The notes below the pieces were generated by a model. It did no database searches and was not told where the DNA came from. It was given only the letters and a program-made list of their open reading frames with translations. Positions 18,626 through 28,311 of a stretch of 50,403 nt of DNA are shown here, one piece after another (within the stretch, counting starts at the first letter, position 1; each line of letters opens with the position of its first letter). The stretch is from positions 1 through 50,403 of the forward strand of contig JAOAIH010000016.1 of the NCBI GenBank assembly GCA_026414805.1, given 5' to 3'. The DNA comes from Spirochaetota bacterium (lineage in GTDB: Bacteria; Spirochaetota; UBA4802; UB4802). The position numbers were made by a program, and so were the translations under genes.

Positions 18626-20167
18626 ATGTTTCGCAATAGAATAATGGTACTATACAAAGAGGAAAATCCTCTTATAAAGAAAAGGTCTTTATTGCTGTAT
18701 GTGATGAATGGCGTTATATTAAGTGTAATACTTCCCCTCCCATTGATAATCTTACTGGTGAGAGGTGATTTTTTACGACCTTTTATTATTGGAATTGTAC
18801 CTGCAATTGGCACTATGATTAGTTTGTTAGTCTTAATGAGGGGTAAATATTTTTCTGCAGCAAATGTAACATCGTTAACGACATCAGTTGCAATTGTAAT
18901 TGGTATATACCTGCAATTTAGCGGAACAAAGGGAATGGGGTATTCATCCATGGTGTATTTAATGCCTGCGGGGATTGTGTTTTCCTCGCTTTTTTGCAGT
19001 AGAGTATGGACTACCGGAATTGCTCTGTTTTTTTTCATAAGTAACTGTTTGTTTTATTATTTAAATACCATGCAGGCAGTTATTGAAAAAAAGATTTTAT
19101 TCACAGGGTTTGTAGATAGTAGTATGTCAATCATATTCTGTTATGCATTATCATTTTTAATAGTGAAAATTATGAAAGAGTCTATGCAGGAGATTCAAGA
19201 AGAATCTGATAAGAATAAACAACAATATATAACATTGAAGCAGCTTGTGGGTGCAATACAGGATGCATCATCACACTTGATGGACGCTGTTGTGCAGATG
19301 CGGAAGATGACTACAAAACTTTCAGAGCAGGCACAGAGCCAGGCTGCTTCAGTAGAGGAGGTAACTTCAGCCATTGAAGAAGTGAATGCAAGTATGGATA
19401 TGGTTAGCCAGCATGTAAAAGAGCAAACGGTAAACCTCAAGACGCTTGATGGTCTCACGAGTGATTTTACTCAGCTTGTTGAACAGCTCAAAGCTACCAT
19501 AGATACTGCTGCGCAGAAGATTTATGCCACAGCTCAGCAATCACAAAAAAATGAAAAAACACTGGAAGAGCTTAACACTACAATGCATGATGTTGGAATA
19601 AAATCACAGCAGATGAATTCTGTTGCCGACGTTATTGATTCCATTGCAGAGCAAATAAGCCTGCTGGCATTGAATGCTTCAATTGAGGCTGCCAGAGCAG
19701 GTGAGGCGGGGAGAGGTTTTGCAGTTGTAGCAGATGAAATATCAAAGCTCTCGGATCAAACATCTCAAAGTTTGAAAGAGATATATAATTTAATTAGGGA
19801 AACAGAAAGCCAGATTCAGAAAGGAATACATATTGTTCAAGAAACAGTAACAGCAATGAGCATCGTAATAGGTAATGTAGGGCAGATTGCCGATGATATA
19901 CAGAAAATCAGTGAAATCATGCAAGTGCAGGCTGAAAAAAATAAAATAATCAGCAATAAAACAAAGGAAACACATGCACATGCAGATGAAATCAATTATT
20001 CTGCAAGTGAACAGATGGTTGCGTTGGGCGAAGTTGCCAAATCCATTTCCATGATTAATGAGTATACACAGGACTTATCAAATGCTGTGATGAATCTTGT
20101 GGAAATAGCAAAGGATGTGGATTTTCAGTCAACTGCGCTTATGGAAAAAATCAGGTTTGTTGGATGA
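18626..20167 (+). CDS. Methyl-accepting chemotaxis protein, six-helix membrane type, second copy
   Basis: A 513-residue receptor with the same length and domain layout as the one at 2036-3577. Residues about 22-185 contain about six membrane helices with short loops. The cytoplasmic region starts near 195, and the CheA/CheW-binding tip at about 337-380 reads [20 protein letters not shown] followed by [15 protein letters not shown]. No HAMP domain is evident. The N-terminal halves of the two receptors differ, so they probably sense different things. The start at 18626 follows GAGGGT. The gene ends two bases from the convergent U32 gene. Confidence 0.93.
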   Translation: MFRNRIMVLYKEENPLIKKRSLLLYVMNGVILSVILPLPLIILLVRGDFLRPFIIGIVPAIGTMISLLVLMRGKYFSAANVTSLTTSVAIVIGIYLQFSGTKGMGYSSMVYLMPAGIVFSSLFCSRVWTTGIALFFFISNCLFYYLNTMQAVIEKKILFTGFVDSSMSIIFCYALSFLIVKIMKESMQEIQEESDKNKQQYITLKQLVGAIQDASSHLMDAVVQMRKMTTKLSEQAQSQAASVEEVTSAIEEVNASMDMVSQHVKEQTVNLKTLDGLTSDFTQLVEQLKATIDTAAQKIYATAQQSQKNEKTLEELNTTMHDVGIKSQQMNSVADVIDSIAEQISLLALNASIEAARAGEAGRGFAVVADEISKLSDQTSQSLKEIYNLIRETESQIQKGIHIVQETVTAMSIVIGNVGQIADDIQKISEIMQVQAEKNKIISNKTKETHAHADEINYSASEQMVALGEVAKSISMINEYTQDLSNAVMNLVEIAKDVDFQSTALMEKIRFVG

Positions 20168-20169
20168 AT

Positions 20170-22194
20170 TTATTGAGTGCAGTCAGTAAGTATATCATAA
20201 TATTTGTAGTGTTGTACACAAAATTTCTTCCCTTTATGTTCTAAGATAGCATCAGGCATGCACAGTCTGGTTATCATGTATCGACGTGGCGTTTTAAATT
20301 TGATATATTCCTTATAATTTAAAATTGAAAACGCAGAGTTTTGTAAATCTTCTGATACAGTAAAATAGCTAATACCATGATGCTTAAATGCTTGGTAAGT
20401 ATATGAATTTACAATATAGCAATAATCCCCTGCACATACAATTGCATTTTTGTTTTTGAAATATTCTAGCCATCCATACGTTGGTATAATAAAACGGGTG
20501 TGGCCATTTGCTATGAGCATGTCAATTTTTTGAATAGTATCATCTAACGCATTTTGTGGTACAAAAACTGGCAATTCAATAAAAGTCTCTGCATTGATTT
20601 GGGAATGCTGAATATTTTCAAATTCAATATAGTGATGTGTTTTTACAGTGGGTACTATTGCGCTGTTATCTTCCTGAATAGATTTGATGTATGCAGCAAT
20701 TTTGCTTTTTCTTGTTTGATTATTATGTTGCAAGTACAGCTTGAAATCATTATATAATTTGGAATATACATCACGGCGTATTTGCTTTACAACAGAAAGC
20801 GGGATAAAAATACCATCCTTAACGTTTACGGTAACAATAGCTGTAAATGGGAAACTGGATGTCTGCTGAAAGATTTCTTCAATATTACATGCCGATAGCT
20901 CATGTGCCAGTGCTTTCTGTACAGGAACCTGTACACAATATTCCTTTGAAAAATCTTTGATTGAAGCATTAATATTTATTTGATGGTCAATATCAATATG
21001 TACATGTGCAATATATGGTTTGTATGGAACTTTTTTAAGTTGCTGCAAATATGATAGTTCTCTGCTTTCACCTATTTGGTATACATCCATTGGAGTTTCT
21101 CCCTTAATTCTGATAAACCATGTAAGAATGCCCTGGTTTGCATTGTACGTGTAATGTAGCAATGTACCTTCATGAATTTTTTTCCCAAAACGGTCAATAA
21201 TCCGCAAGCGTGCCCCTTTTGTGATGTTATGGATGGTTTTTATTATACATGAGTTGGAATTGATAGTGATTACCGTGCCAATGAATGTTCCTGCCACACC
21301 AGGCTTTTGGGTATCAACTAGTTTTTCATAAGAGCTATCGAACATATATCCTTTGCTTGAGTTGCGAAGGGTTGGTGGATTGCTTTTATAGCTGGTGCCA
21401 TGAAAAAGTGAGTCAATTAATTTCCTATAATAGCTTACAACATCTTTAATATACCAGGTGCTTTTTAAGCGCCCTTCAATTTTAAAATTTGTAATCCCTG
21501 CATTAATGTAATCAAGTATTGATGGTCCTATTGCCAAATCCTTCATGGAGAAAGGGTAACGTGTTTTATTTGATACTGCAAATGGGAAGCGGCATGGCTG
21601 TAAACATCTACCTCTGTTGCCTGATTCTCCAAACAGGTAAGACGAGAAAAGACAGCATCCTGAAAATGAAAAACACATGGCACCATGAATAAATACTTCA
21701 TAGTCAAGGGGTACTTTGTGCACTATGCTTTTGATTTCATTAAGCGATAGCTCCCGCGGCAATATAATGCGTGACACACCTAAGTTTTTAAGAAATTGCG
21801 CATGCAAGCTGTTATGACAGAATGTTTGCGTTGAAGCATGAATCGCTAAAGAAGGAAAGTAGGTGCGCATGAGGTGAATAAGCCCAATATCTTGCACTAT
21901 AACTGCATCTACTTTTACATCCTCTGCAACGTCAAGAATATCAATTACCTGTTCAAATTCGCTGTCAAATATTAATGTATTGAGGGTAAGATATACTTTT
22001 TTATCATGGTGATGTGCATAGTTGACTGCAAATTTAAATTCATCGATAGTGAAATTTTTTGCACGTTTGCGAGCATTAAAATCTTTAAGACCAAGATACA
22101 CAGCATCAGCACCAGCTTGTAGTGCAACTATAAAAGCTTCGGGTGAACCTGCCGGGGCAAGGAGTTCAATACTGTGTTGTTCTATTTTCCTCAT
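20170..22194 (-). CDS. U32-family protein, RlhA-like 23S rRNA hydroxylase candidate
   Basis: A 674-residue U32 (peptidase family) protein. The N terminus has LLAPAGSPEAFIVALQAGAD followed by AVYLGLKDFNAR. The cysteine region FSGCCLFSSYLFGESGNRGR followed by CLQPCRFPF binds an iron-sulfur cluster in this family. The length is close to RlhA (about 650 residues), which forms 5-hydroxycytidine in 23S rRNA using prephenate, and well above TrhP, which acts on tRNA (about 450). Residues after about 340 correspond to the extra C-terminal part of long U32 proteins. Its ATG overlaps the stop of the amidohydrolase gene by 4 bp, so the pair is coupled. It holds two AGCTATCG octamers (21333 and 21745). 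Confidence 0.85.
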   Translation of the reverse strand: MRKIEQHSIELLAPAGSPEAFIVALQAGADAVYLGLKDFNARKRAKNFTIDEFKFAVNYAHHHDKKVYLTLNTLIFDSEFEQVIDILDVAEDVKVDAVIVQDIGLIHLMRTYFPSLAIHASTQTFCHNSLHAQFLKNLGVSRIILPRELSLNEIKSIVHKVPLDYEVFIHGAMCFSFSGCCLFSSYLFGESGNRGRCLQPCRFPFAVSNKTRYPFSMKDLAIGPSILDYINAGITNFKIEGRLKSTWYIKDVVSYYRKLIDSLFHGTSYKSNPPTLRNSSKGYMFDSSYEKLVDTQKPGVAGTFIGTVITINSNSCIIKTIHNITKGARLRIIDRFGKKIHEGTLLHYTYNANQGILTWFIRIKGETPMDVYQIGESRELSYLQQLKKVPYKPYIAHVHIDIDHQININASIKDFSKEYCVQVPVQKALAHELSACNIEEIFQQTSSFPFTAIVTVNVKDGIFIPLSVVKQIRRDVYSKLYNDFKLYLQHNNQTRKSKIAAYIKSIQEDNSAIVPTVKTHHYIEFENIQHSQINAETFIELPVFVPQNALDDTIQKIDMLIANGHTRFIIPTYGWLEYFKNKNAIVCAGDYCYIVNSYTYQAFKHHGISYFTVSEDLQNSAFSILNYKEYIKFKTPRRYMITRLCMPDAILEHKGKKFCVQHYKYYDILTDCTQ

Positions 22195-23912
22195 GCTTTT
22201 AATACTTTACCAGGCATTACACCATGCGTTATTTTTCCGTTTTCAACAATATGGCATCCATTTATAAATACATGTTCTATACCTTTTGCAGCAGCTGGTT
22301 TACCTTCTTTAGTAAAATTTTCATTTATTGTGTTTGGGTCAAAGATTACTAAATCTGCATACGCATTATTTTTAATTATACCACGGTTTTCTAAATTATA
22401 ACGACTTGCAGCAAGGCTAGTAATCCTCCGGATTGCTTCTTCAAGAGGGAACAAACCCAACTCGCGCGCATAGTGCCCTAAAAAGCGGGGAAAACATCCA
22501 TATGCTGAAGGCGGGGGAGTGCCTTCCTCATAAGAAGGTAGAATAGAATCCGCACCTATGCTCATCATTGGGTGTGTAAGCATAGTATTGAACATCTTCT
22601 CAAGCCAGGGCCGTGCGGGATAGCCATAGGTGTATGTTACTTCGCCTTCTTCTTCAAGTGTCAATCTGCACAGTGCATTAAATGGATCTGTTTTCCACAC
22701 TTTTGCAATTTCAATAAATGTTTTTCCTTCAGCCCAACGGTTTTTGGGACTTTTTACCGATAGCACTCGCACAGGTTTCCACCCAATTGCCCGAATGTGA
22801 GGATCAGACCATGAATCTTCCTCCCAGTGAGGCCACTTTGGTACTGTTGTTTCCATCTGCTTTTTTATTTTCTGCCGTATATCGGGATTTTTGAGGCGCT
22901 CTAGTAGTTTTCTGCGTCCACCTCTGTTAACCCACGGTGGAAATAATGCTGTGATTGTGGTGTTCCCCATGGTATAAGGGAGTGCATCCATCCCAATATC
23001 AATTCCTCTATCGATAGCTCTATTAATAATTTCCAAACCTTTCTCTAAAGCCGGATTAGGTATTCCGGGCAAGGGAATGATAGTGTTGATTGCTTCAATG
23101 ATGTTAAAGAAATATGGTAGCACATTGCTGATTAAGGGAAGAAATGGCAATGAGTGAAGGTGTGAGATTTGCAATGGCACTCCCGCGCTTTCAGCTATGG
23201 TTACTGCTTCTGTGATAGAGTATGGCAATGTGGTGCAGTATCCCCTGAGATGTGACACATAGGGCCTGCCATATTCACTTGTAACTTTAGCTAATTCAAT
23301 AAGCTCATCGGTATGAGCATACATGCCGGGATAATACATTAGCCCCGTTGAAAAGCCAACACAACCAGCATTCATTGATTCGCGTAAAAGCTTTTTCATA
23401 CGCGAAAGTTCTTCATCTGTACAAAATCGGTTTTCATCTCCCATTACTGAAATGCGGATTGGGCCATGTGCTGCAAGCTGAGCGACGTTAATCATCAGTT
23501 GAGTTTTTTCAATATAAGAAAAGTACTCTTTCATCGATTCCCAATAAAATTGCTTAACTGGTACACTCATGCTCTGGATAAGCTCTAAAACCATTGATTT
23601 GTATTTGTCAATACATGGCGCCATGGCCCAGCCGCAGTTGCCAACAACTGCTGTGGTAACACCTTGTTGCACAAATGATGAAAACCTATGTACAGGATCT
23701 TGATCAACTATATACAAGTCGTGGTGGGAATGAATATCAATAAATCCTGGGGCAATAATTTTGTCAGAAGCATCAACACTTTCTTTTGCAACAGCATCAT
23801 TTAGTTGATTATCGAGTATAATCCGATCTTTTAGTATTGCGATTGTTCCTTTATATGCTTTTTTTCCTGTACCATCAATTATGGTACCATTTTTAATTAT
23901 GTAATCAAACAT
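22191..23912 (-). CDS. N-acyl-D-amino-acid deacylase-like amidohydrolase
   Basis: A 573-residue amidohydrolase of the D-aminoacylase family. The metal motif GFIDIHSHHD is near residue 65. GVTTAVVGNCGWAMAP supplies the cysteine that bridges metals in D-aminoacylase. Later ligands appear in VSHLRGY and LQISHLHS, and the catalytic Asp is in SIGADSILPSYEEG. The enzyme should hydrolyse N-acyl-D-amino acids or related amides in the cytoplasm. It is somewhat longer than the usual 480-530 residues. ATG 23912 is taken because it lies eight bases after GAGG; a GTG at 23921 would overlap the ribosome site. It forms an operon with the U32 gene. Confidence 0.87.
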   Translation of the reverse strand: MFDYIIKNGTIIDGTGKKAYKGTIAILKDRIILDNQLNDAVAKESVDASDKIIAPGFIDIHSHHDLYIVDQDPVHRFSSFVQQGVTTAVVGNCGWAMAPCIDKYKSMVLELIQSMSVPVKQFYWESMKEYFSYIEKTQLMINVAQLAAHGPIRISVMGDENRFCTDEELSRMKKLLRESMNAGCVGFSTGLMYYPGMYAHTDELIELAKVTSEYGRPYVSHLRGYCTTLPYSITEAVTIAESAGVPLQISHLHSLPFLPLISNVLPYFFNIIEAINTIIPLPGIPNPALEKGLEIINRAIDRGIDIGMDALPYTMGNTTITALFPPWVNRGGRRKLLERLKNPDIRQKIKKQMETTVPKWPHWEEDSWSDPHIRAIGWKPVRVLSVKSPKNRWAEGKTFIEIAKVWKTDPFNALCRLTLEEEGEVTYTYGYPARPWLEKMFNTMLTHPMMSIGADSILPSYEEGTPPPSAYGCFPRFLGHYARELGLFPLEEAIRRITSLAASRYNLENRGIIKNNAYADLVIFDPNTINENFTKEGKPAAAKGIEHVFINGCHIVENGKITHGVMPGKVLKA

Positions 23913-23941
23913 ACACTGCACCTCTTTTCATTTTGATTTAC

Positions 23942-23970
23942 AGTATAATAATAACAAGAATTGCTTACAA
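23942..23970 (-). promoter_or_regulatory. Promoter of the amidohydrolase-U32 operon
   Basis: On the minus strand TTGTAA (23965-23970) is followed after 17 bp by TATACT (23942-23947), 30 bp upstream of the start. The -35 box is weak, the -10 box is good. Confidence 0.5.
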
Positions 23971-24127
23971 CTCATAGTGTATTGTTTGATTACTAAAATT
24001 TTCAAGTTATTTTATGGATGAAGATTGAATGATGTAAAGATAGAAGTGCAACTTTAGTAGGTAGCAGGTCAATAGTATAATATTTTTGCGATAGCTGTCA
24101 AATTATGGTACTTATGGCAGAAACACC

Positions 24128-24607
24128 TTATTTTAGTATCTTGGGTGGTGGTCCCCAGTAGAATTTGAGGCAATGGATGCCTTTTTCTCTATAAAAATCA
24201 AAAGTATATGACCTGTTTTCATAATAACGCGGAAGATTAAATGGATAGTTATCGGTATTAATTTCTTTTAATCGCTTCTTGAAGTATTCAAAAAATTCAA
24301 CAAGTACATTATCCACACAAAAAGCAATAATATTGGCAACTGACATCTTCCATAGCTTCTTTACATCTAAAAAAAACTCATATTCTGAATGGTACAATAC
24401 CAAATGCACTCTCTTCCAAGGCTCATCTTGCTTACGTTTTCGGTATGCTATGCGTTTAAAAGCCATATATTGCTTTTTTTCTTTTTTGGCTGCATACATC
24501 ACCATATATACTATAAACGATCGTAATGGAAGCGATAGTTTTTTAGAATAGGAATGCAGAATAGCTAAATGCTGAAATGAAATACAGGTTGTAGTTTCAC
24601 AATCCAT
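24128..24607 (-). CDS. Hypothetical protein, 159 residues
   Basis: I do not recognise this protein. It begins with an ordinary cytoplasmic-looking segment and is rich in lysine, tyrosine and phenylalanine. The middle, VHLVLYHSEYEFFLDVKKLW followed by KMSVANIIAFCVDNVLVEFF, could be a strand-helix-helix unit of the kind found in ribbon-helix-helix proteins, and the tail is aromatic. The start follows a strong GGAGGAA, and a good promoter lies upstream (24642-24669), so I take it as real. It is divergent from the TetR gene at 24763, which might also control it. Confidence 0.7.
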   Translation of the reverse strand: MDCETTTCISFQHLAILHSYSKKLSLPLRSFIVYMVMYAAKKEKKQYMAFKRIAYRKRKQDEPWKRVHLVLYHSEYEFFLDVKKLWKMSVANIIAFCVDNVLVEFFEYFKKRLKEINTDNYPFNLPRYYENRSYTFDFYREKGIHCLKFYWGPPPKILK

Positions 24608-24641
24608 AATTTCCTCCCAAAAATTTATATTTGTGATGGAG

Positions 24642-24669
24642 ATACTACCACATAGAATAATTATGTCAA
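24642..24669 (-). promoter_or_regulatory. Promoter of the 159-residue hypothetical gene
   Basis: On the minus strand TTGACA (24664-24669) is followed after 16 bp by TAGTAT (24642-24647), about 35 bp before the start codon. Confidence 0.55.
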
Positions 24670-24762
24670 TACAATAAATCAGGAATATCTTTTAAAGCAT
24701 AACTGGTCAACGATTATAATATTATCTTGACATACAAATGAATACACGCACACTATACGAGT

Positions 24763-25353
24763 ATGAAAAATGCAAAGTCTTTTCAACAGTTAAAAGAATC
24801 TGAAAAGGAAAACAGGAAAAAAATTATCATTGATGCAGCAGAACGCGTGTTTGCATCAAAACCATTTAATCAGGTAACAATGCGTGATATTGCCAAGGAA
24901 GCAGGCATTACCCCCGGAGCAATTTACCGGCATTTCCCTGACCAGCAGTCGCTTTTTGTCGAAGCTTTTTTACGAGGAGCAGAAAAAATAATTAAGGAGT
25001 TAGAACAGATTATATCAAAGAGCAAAAATCCATTAAAAGATGCTATCGCCATATTTTTAAAATTTTTAATGAAAAATGACCAGTATTTCAGGATGATGAC
25101 GCATTTTATGCTTGATGCCCAGTTGAGCCTGGACCTGGTTGAAAAGCTCAATGACGCTGAGCGGAAGTTGCTTGACCAGTTTACTAAATTATTTAACAAA
25201 AAGCCAAATCCACGGTTACATGCACATAGCCTCTTTGCTGCACTAAACGGCATAGTTATTACATTTCACAATTATCCTGGCAGAAGTAAGAAAGATATTC
25301 ACCAGCACATGAATCGCCTTGGTGATATGCTGTATCAGCTATTTTCTAAGTGA
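24763..25353 (+). CDS. TetR/AcrR-family regulator, probable acyl-CoA dehydrogenase repressor
   Basis: A 196-residue regulator. The DNA-binding domain is at about 18-65, with VTMRDIAKEAGITPGAIYRH and FPDQQSLFVEAFLRGAEK, and a helical ligand domain follows. Its 3' end overlaps the convergent acyl-CoA dehydrogenase gene by 15 bp. Two 15-bp palindromes at that gene's promoter (26955-26988) are of a type TetR dimers bind, so this protein is the first candidate to bind them, likely released by a fatty acyl-CoA. No matching palindrome was seen at its own promoter. The ribosome site before 24763 is poor. Confidence 0.9.
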   Translation: MKNAKSFQQLKESEKENRKKIIIDAAERVFASKPFNQVTMRDIAKEAGITPGAIYRHFPDQQSLFVEAFLRGAEKIIKELEQIISKSKNPLKDAIAIFLKFLMKNDQYFRMMTHFMLDAQLSLDLVEKLNDAERKLLDQFTKLFNKKPNPRLHAHSLFAALNGIVITFHNYPGRSKKDIHQHMNRLGDMLYQLFSK

Positions 25354-26940
25354 TGTTAACTCCTGTGCATGTTCTACTTCATGCAATGCACAATTCTGGA
25401 ATTCATGTAAAAGGTCATGACACGCATTTTCCCATAGAAGACAGAACTTGGCATTGTCCTGCCCGGGATAGATAAAATTGCTCTGCACACATTCAGAAAA
25501 TAACGCTGCAATTTTGTTCACTAGACTGGTTTCTGCATTGTACAGAATGTCTTTAATAAATTCATTCACAGGATACCATGTCGATGCCCGCTGAATGTCA
25601 CGGTAAATTTGCGTTAAGAGTACATTGCGTGGACCTTCCCATAATTCGTTGATCATCATATCTCGAAAAAGACGAGGCAGGCTTGAAAAATCTTCCATAA
25701 CACCATGTCCACCAAATACTGATATTGCCTTTCGCAACACATCAGTTGCGTCCCACGAAGCCACAATTTTTTGTAACATAATGAGTATTCTAACGCAAAA
25801 GCGCTTTCGTTGTATTTCTACATCTTCATCAGTTATCAATCCGCCTCGCAATCCACCAGGCAAGGATTGGAATAGTTCATAGATTTTGAATGCACCAGCA
25901 AGTGTACGCTTTGCATAATGATTTAATTCTTCAAGTTGACGCTTGAGCAGTGGGAACTGATTGATAGCAAATCCAAATGCAGTGCGAAATTGTGCATACT
26001 GTGTTGCTTCTCGTGCAGCGCGTATCATAGCCGCTGCAGCAGATAATCCCACTGTTAATCGGGAATGTGTGAGCACTATCCCCACCACATTTGCAATGCC
26101 TCGTTCAATTGGCCCTACTTTATAGGCGATAGCTCCATTGAATGTAATCTCTGCTGTGGGAAGTTCTGCGGTACCAAGTTTCCATTTGAGTCTGTCGATA
26201 GTATATCCATTGCGTTTTTGAAGATTTTTATCAATATATGATGGCATGACAAACAAACCAACATGCTCTGAACCTTTGGGACGGGCAGTAATAACAACAT
26301 AATCAGCATGTGTGGCCGAACAGAAAAACTTTTTACCGTAAAGGAGCCAGTGGTCACCATTTTCTACTGCTTCTACATCGTTGGCAGCAACATCCGAACC
26401 ACCCTGTATCTCGGATAGGTATTGAGCACCAATACCAAAATTGCCATTGATACCTTCTTTGCAATGTACCAGGATTTTTTCAAGTTCCGGATGGTCATGG
26501 TATTGCTCAAGTAGCGCAACCAATCCTTCAGTACACACGAGTGGACATGCAATACCAGCTTCACCATTTTGATAAATCAATATTTGTTTTACAAGGCGTT
26601 CCCATGGTAAAGTTTTTGAAGAAAATATCCCTTGGCCAAAAACTTCTTTTTCCATTTCTTCTAGTGCCGTTGGGCGTATGATACGGTCAATACGGTGGTT
26701 GTGACCATCATAGTGCTGCATAAAAATCCTGTTATGGGGTTGAGCAATCTCATCAGCTATATCACGCCAACGGTATGAGGCTAATCTGGATAGCTCCCTT
26801 GTACGGATATCAACTGTTTCAAAATCATCTTTTGAAAAGTACCTGGTTACCTTTTGCAAAAAAAGGTCATCAGCGTAATAGTCTATATTATTTCTCCATT
26901 GCAGGTATTCATCAAAGCTGTAGGATGTATTTTTTGCCAT
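25339..26940 (-). CDS. AidB-like acyl-CoA dehydrogenase
   Basis: A 533-residue flavoprotein of the acyl-CoA dehydrogenase superfamily, longer than standard beta-oxidation dehydrogenases (about 380) and close to the AidB-like group (about 540). It has YLSEIQGGSDVAAN, the FAD and substrate region KKFFCSATHADYVVITARPK, FGFAINQFPLLKRQL, and the C-terminal FGGHGVMEDFSSLPRLFRDM and ELWEGPRNVLLTQIYRD, where the family glutamate lies. The start follows AGGAGGG. It is preceded by an unusually clear regulated promoter. It likely oxidises a fatty or branched acyl-CoA; the exact substrate is unknown. One AGCTATCG copy lies at 26127. Confidence 0.92.
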   Translation of the reverse strand: MAKNTSYSFDEYLQWRNNIDYYADDLFLQKVTRYFSKDDFETVDIRTRELSRLASYRWRDIADEIAQPHNRIFMQHYDGHNHRIDRIIRPTALEEMEKEVFGQGIFSSKTLPWERLVKQILIYQNGEAGIACPLVCTEGLVALLEQYHDHPELEKILVHCKEGINGNFGIGAQYLSEIQGGSDVAANDVEAVENGDHWLLYGKKFFCSATHADYVVITARPKGSEHVGLFVMPSYIDKNLQKRNGYTIDRLKWKLGTAELPTAEITFNGAIAYKVGPIERGIANVVGIVLTHSRLTVGLSAAAAMIRAAREATQYAQFRTAFGFAINQFPLLKRQLEELNHYAKRTLAGAFKIYELFQSLPGGLRGGLITDEDVEIQRKRFCVRILIMLQKIVASWDATDVLRKAISVFGGHGVMEDFSSLPRLFRDMMINELWEGPRNVLLTQIYRDIQRASTWYPVNEFIKDILYNAETSLVNKIAALFSECVQSNFIYPGQDNAKFCLLWENACHDLLHEFQNCALHEVEHAQELTSLRK

Positions 26941-26954
26941 AATCCCTCCTTATA

Positions 26955-27006
26955 GTAAACAATATTTACGCAAGTAAACCATATTTACTTTAAAATATTT
27001 TGTCAA
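26955..27006 (-). promoter_or_regulatory. Promoter with two tandem 15-bp palindromic operators
   Basis: The plus strand shows GTAAACAATATTTAC (26955-26969) and GTAAACCATATTTAC (26974-26988), each an inverted repeat GTAAA-N5-TTTAC, with centres 19 bp apart. On the minus strand TTGACA (27001-27006), a 17-bp spacer and TATGGT (26978-26983) form the acyl-CoA dehydrogenase promoter. The second operator covers the -10 box and the first lies over the transcription start. This is a textbook arrangement for repression, probably by a TetR or FadR-type protein. Confidence 0.82.
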
Positions 27007-27419
27007 ACATTTATTTCTTGTTTTTCTGGATTTTGGAATAACAATGTTATAGTAATTTAGCACATATCAAATTGTCTGTGATGCATTTATTCTCATTTCT
27101 TACAACGTATATTTTTAAAAACTTTGATGTAATCATGTTTATATATAAATATTAGCAATGCTACAATTCTTGGATTTATTTTAAACTGTTGTAACTTTTT
27201 ACCTGCAATAATAAGTACCATTGCAAGGATACTAAAAGCGTAGAAATTGTATTAGATTTTTTATCACACTTGTGATTTTTATTGAATTTAAGCATTTTGG
27301 AAAATCTACTTTTAATCTAACCATATCATATGTGCATGCTTGTTACTTTGCTTAAAGCATTACCAAAGAGTGCATTCTAATACTTCTTTGCATTGTAAAA
27401 AAATAAAAGGATTGCTATA
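27007..27419. other. AT-rich intergenic stretch between divergent genes
   Basis: About 410 bp of AT-rich sequence without a convincing reading frame, hairpin-T-run or repeat shared with the rest of the window. The only clear signals are the promoters at its two edges. Confidence 0.5.
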
Positions 27420-27448
27420 TTGACGGTGTGTTAACACATTGATAATAT
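27420..27448 (+). promoter_or_regulatory. Promoter with palindrome in the spacer
   Basis: TTGACG (27420-27425), a 17-bp spacer and TAATAT (27443-27448), 21 bp before the start of the 278-residue hypothetical gene. The spacer contains the perfect 12-bp palindrome TGTGTTAACACA (27427-27438), a good candidate operator for a dimeric regulator. Confidence 0.65.
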
Positions 27449-27469
27449 ACATAAATAAGGGCTTGATGT

Positions 27470-28306
27470 ATGGATGACATAAAAAAAATAAATGAGCTAA
27501 TTTTGCAGCGTTTGCAGCAACCGTTTATAGCAGACAATAATGCTTTGCATTTTATTGAATCATCATTAGGTTTGTTTCCTGAACAGATATCTGAAAGCAT
27601 ATTGGAAGAGTATGGAATTATTGATTTGATTGTGGTGCCCGACGAACAATTCAGAAAAATTATTGAACCATATATACCCGCAAAAGGGATACCTGAAGAA
27701 AATGTTAATGAGATAGTGTTTGGAATTGAAAGATATATTACATATATATCATTACATATAGCAGGTCAGGTAATTACATATAGTGATCCTTCAGTTTATA
27801 AAACGTTTGTGACAAAACTATACTTACCAAAAGAAAATATTCCTATACCAAACAATCAACAACTATTGAACAAATACATTACTGCCAGAATAGCAGTGCG
27901 ATTGTATGCAAAAATTGAAAATTTACAGATAATTAAAAGGCTAATCGATAACCTTGTTTTTGAAAATGATGAATCCCTATTGTATGATTGCATAAAGCTA
28001 TTTTCACACATAGTGTATGATACCGCAGATATATATACTGCTTTATCTGTTCAGAAACAGCGGTTGCAAAAACAATTGCTTGAAATGTACGAATTTAAAC
28101 AGCTTATGCAGGTATACAGTATGGAATTCTTAATGTCAGTACGAAGGAATGTTCCTTTAACAGATCAGCGCTCACTACTGTATCAGATAACATTAATTGA
28201 TACGATATGTACTGCACTCTTTGGCATTCCTGCAAAAGGCTTTGTGCACGATTTAGAATTTGAAATTAATGATTATACTATAAATCAGTTATTCAATAGA
28301 CTGTAG
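27470..28306 (+). CDS. Hypothetical protein, 278 residues
   Basis: I do not recognise this protein. It appears cytoplasmic and mainly helical, with no signal peptide, membrane segment or nucleotide-binding motif. The N-terminal 60 residues are acidic and the region 185-215 is glutamine-rich and possibly coiled (SVQKQRLQKQLLEMYEFKQL). It has a clear promoter and palindromic operator just upstream, so it is a regulated single gene, and it converges with the P-loop kinase-like gene 5 bp from its end. Start 27470 follows AAGGG. No function can be proposed. Confidence 0.7.
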   Translation: MDDIKKINELILQRLQQPFIADNNALHFIESSLGLFPEQISESILEEYGIIDLIVVPDEQFRKIIEPYIPAKGIPEENVNEIVFGIERYITYISLHIAGQVITYSDPSVYKTFVTKLYLPKENIPIPNNQQLLNKYITARIAVRLYAKIENLQIIKRLIDNLVFENDESLLYDCIKLFSHIVYDTADIYTALSVQKQRLQKQLLEMYEFKQLMQVYSMEFLMSVRRNVPLTDQRSLLYQITLIDTICTALFGIPAKGFVHDLEFEINDYTINQLFNRL

Positions 28307-28311
28307 CAGTT

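Noticed and set aside
24727-24759. Promoter TTGACA to TATACG for the TetR gene at 24763
   Set aside because: The spacer is 21 bp, too long; an upstream TATAAT at 24715 lacks a good -35 box, so I list neither.
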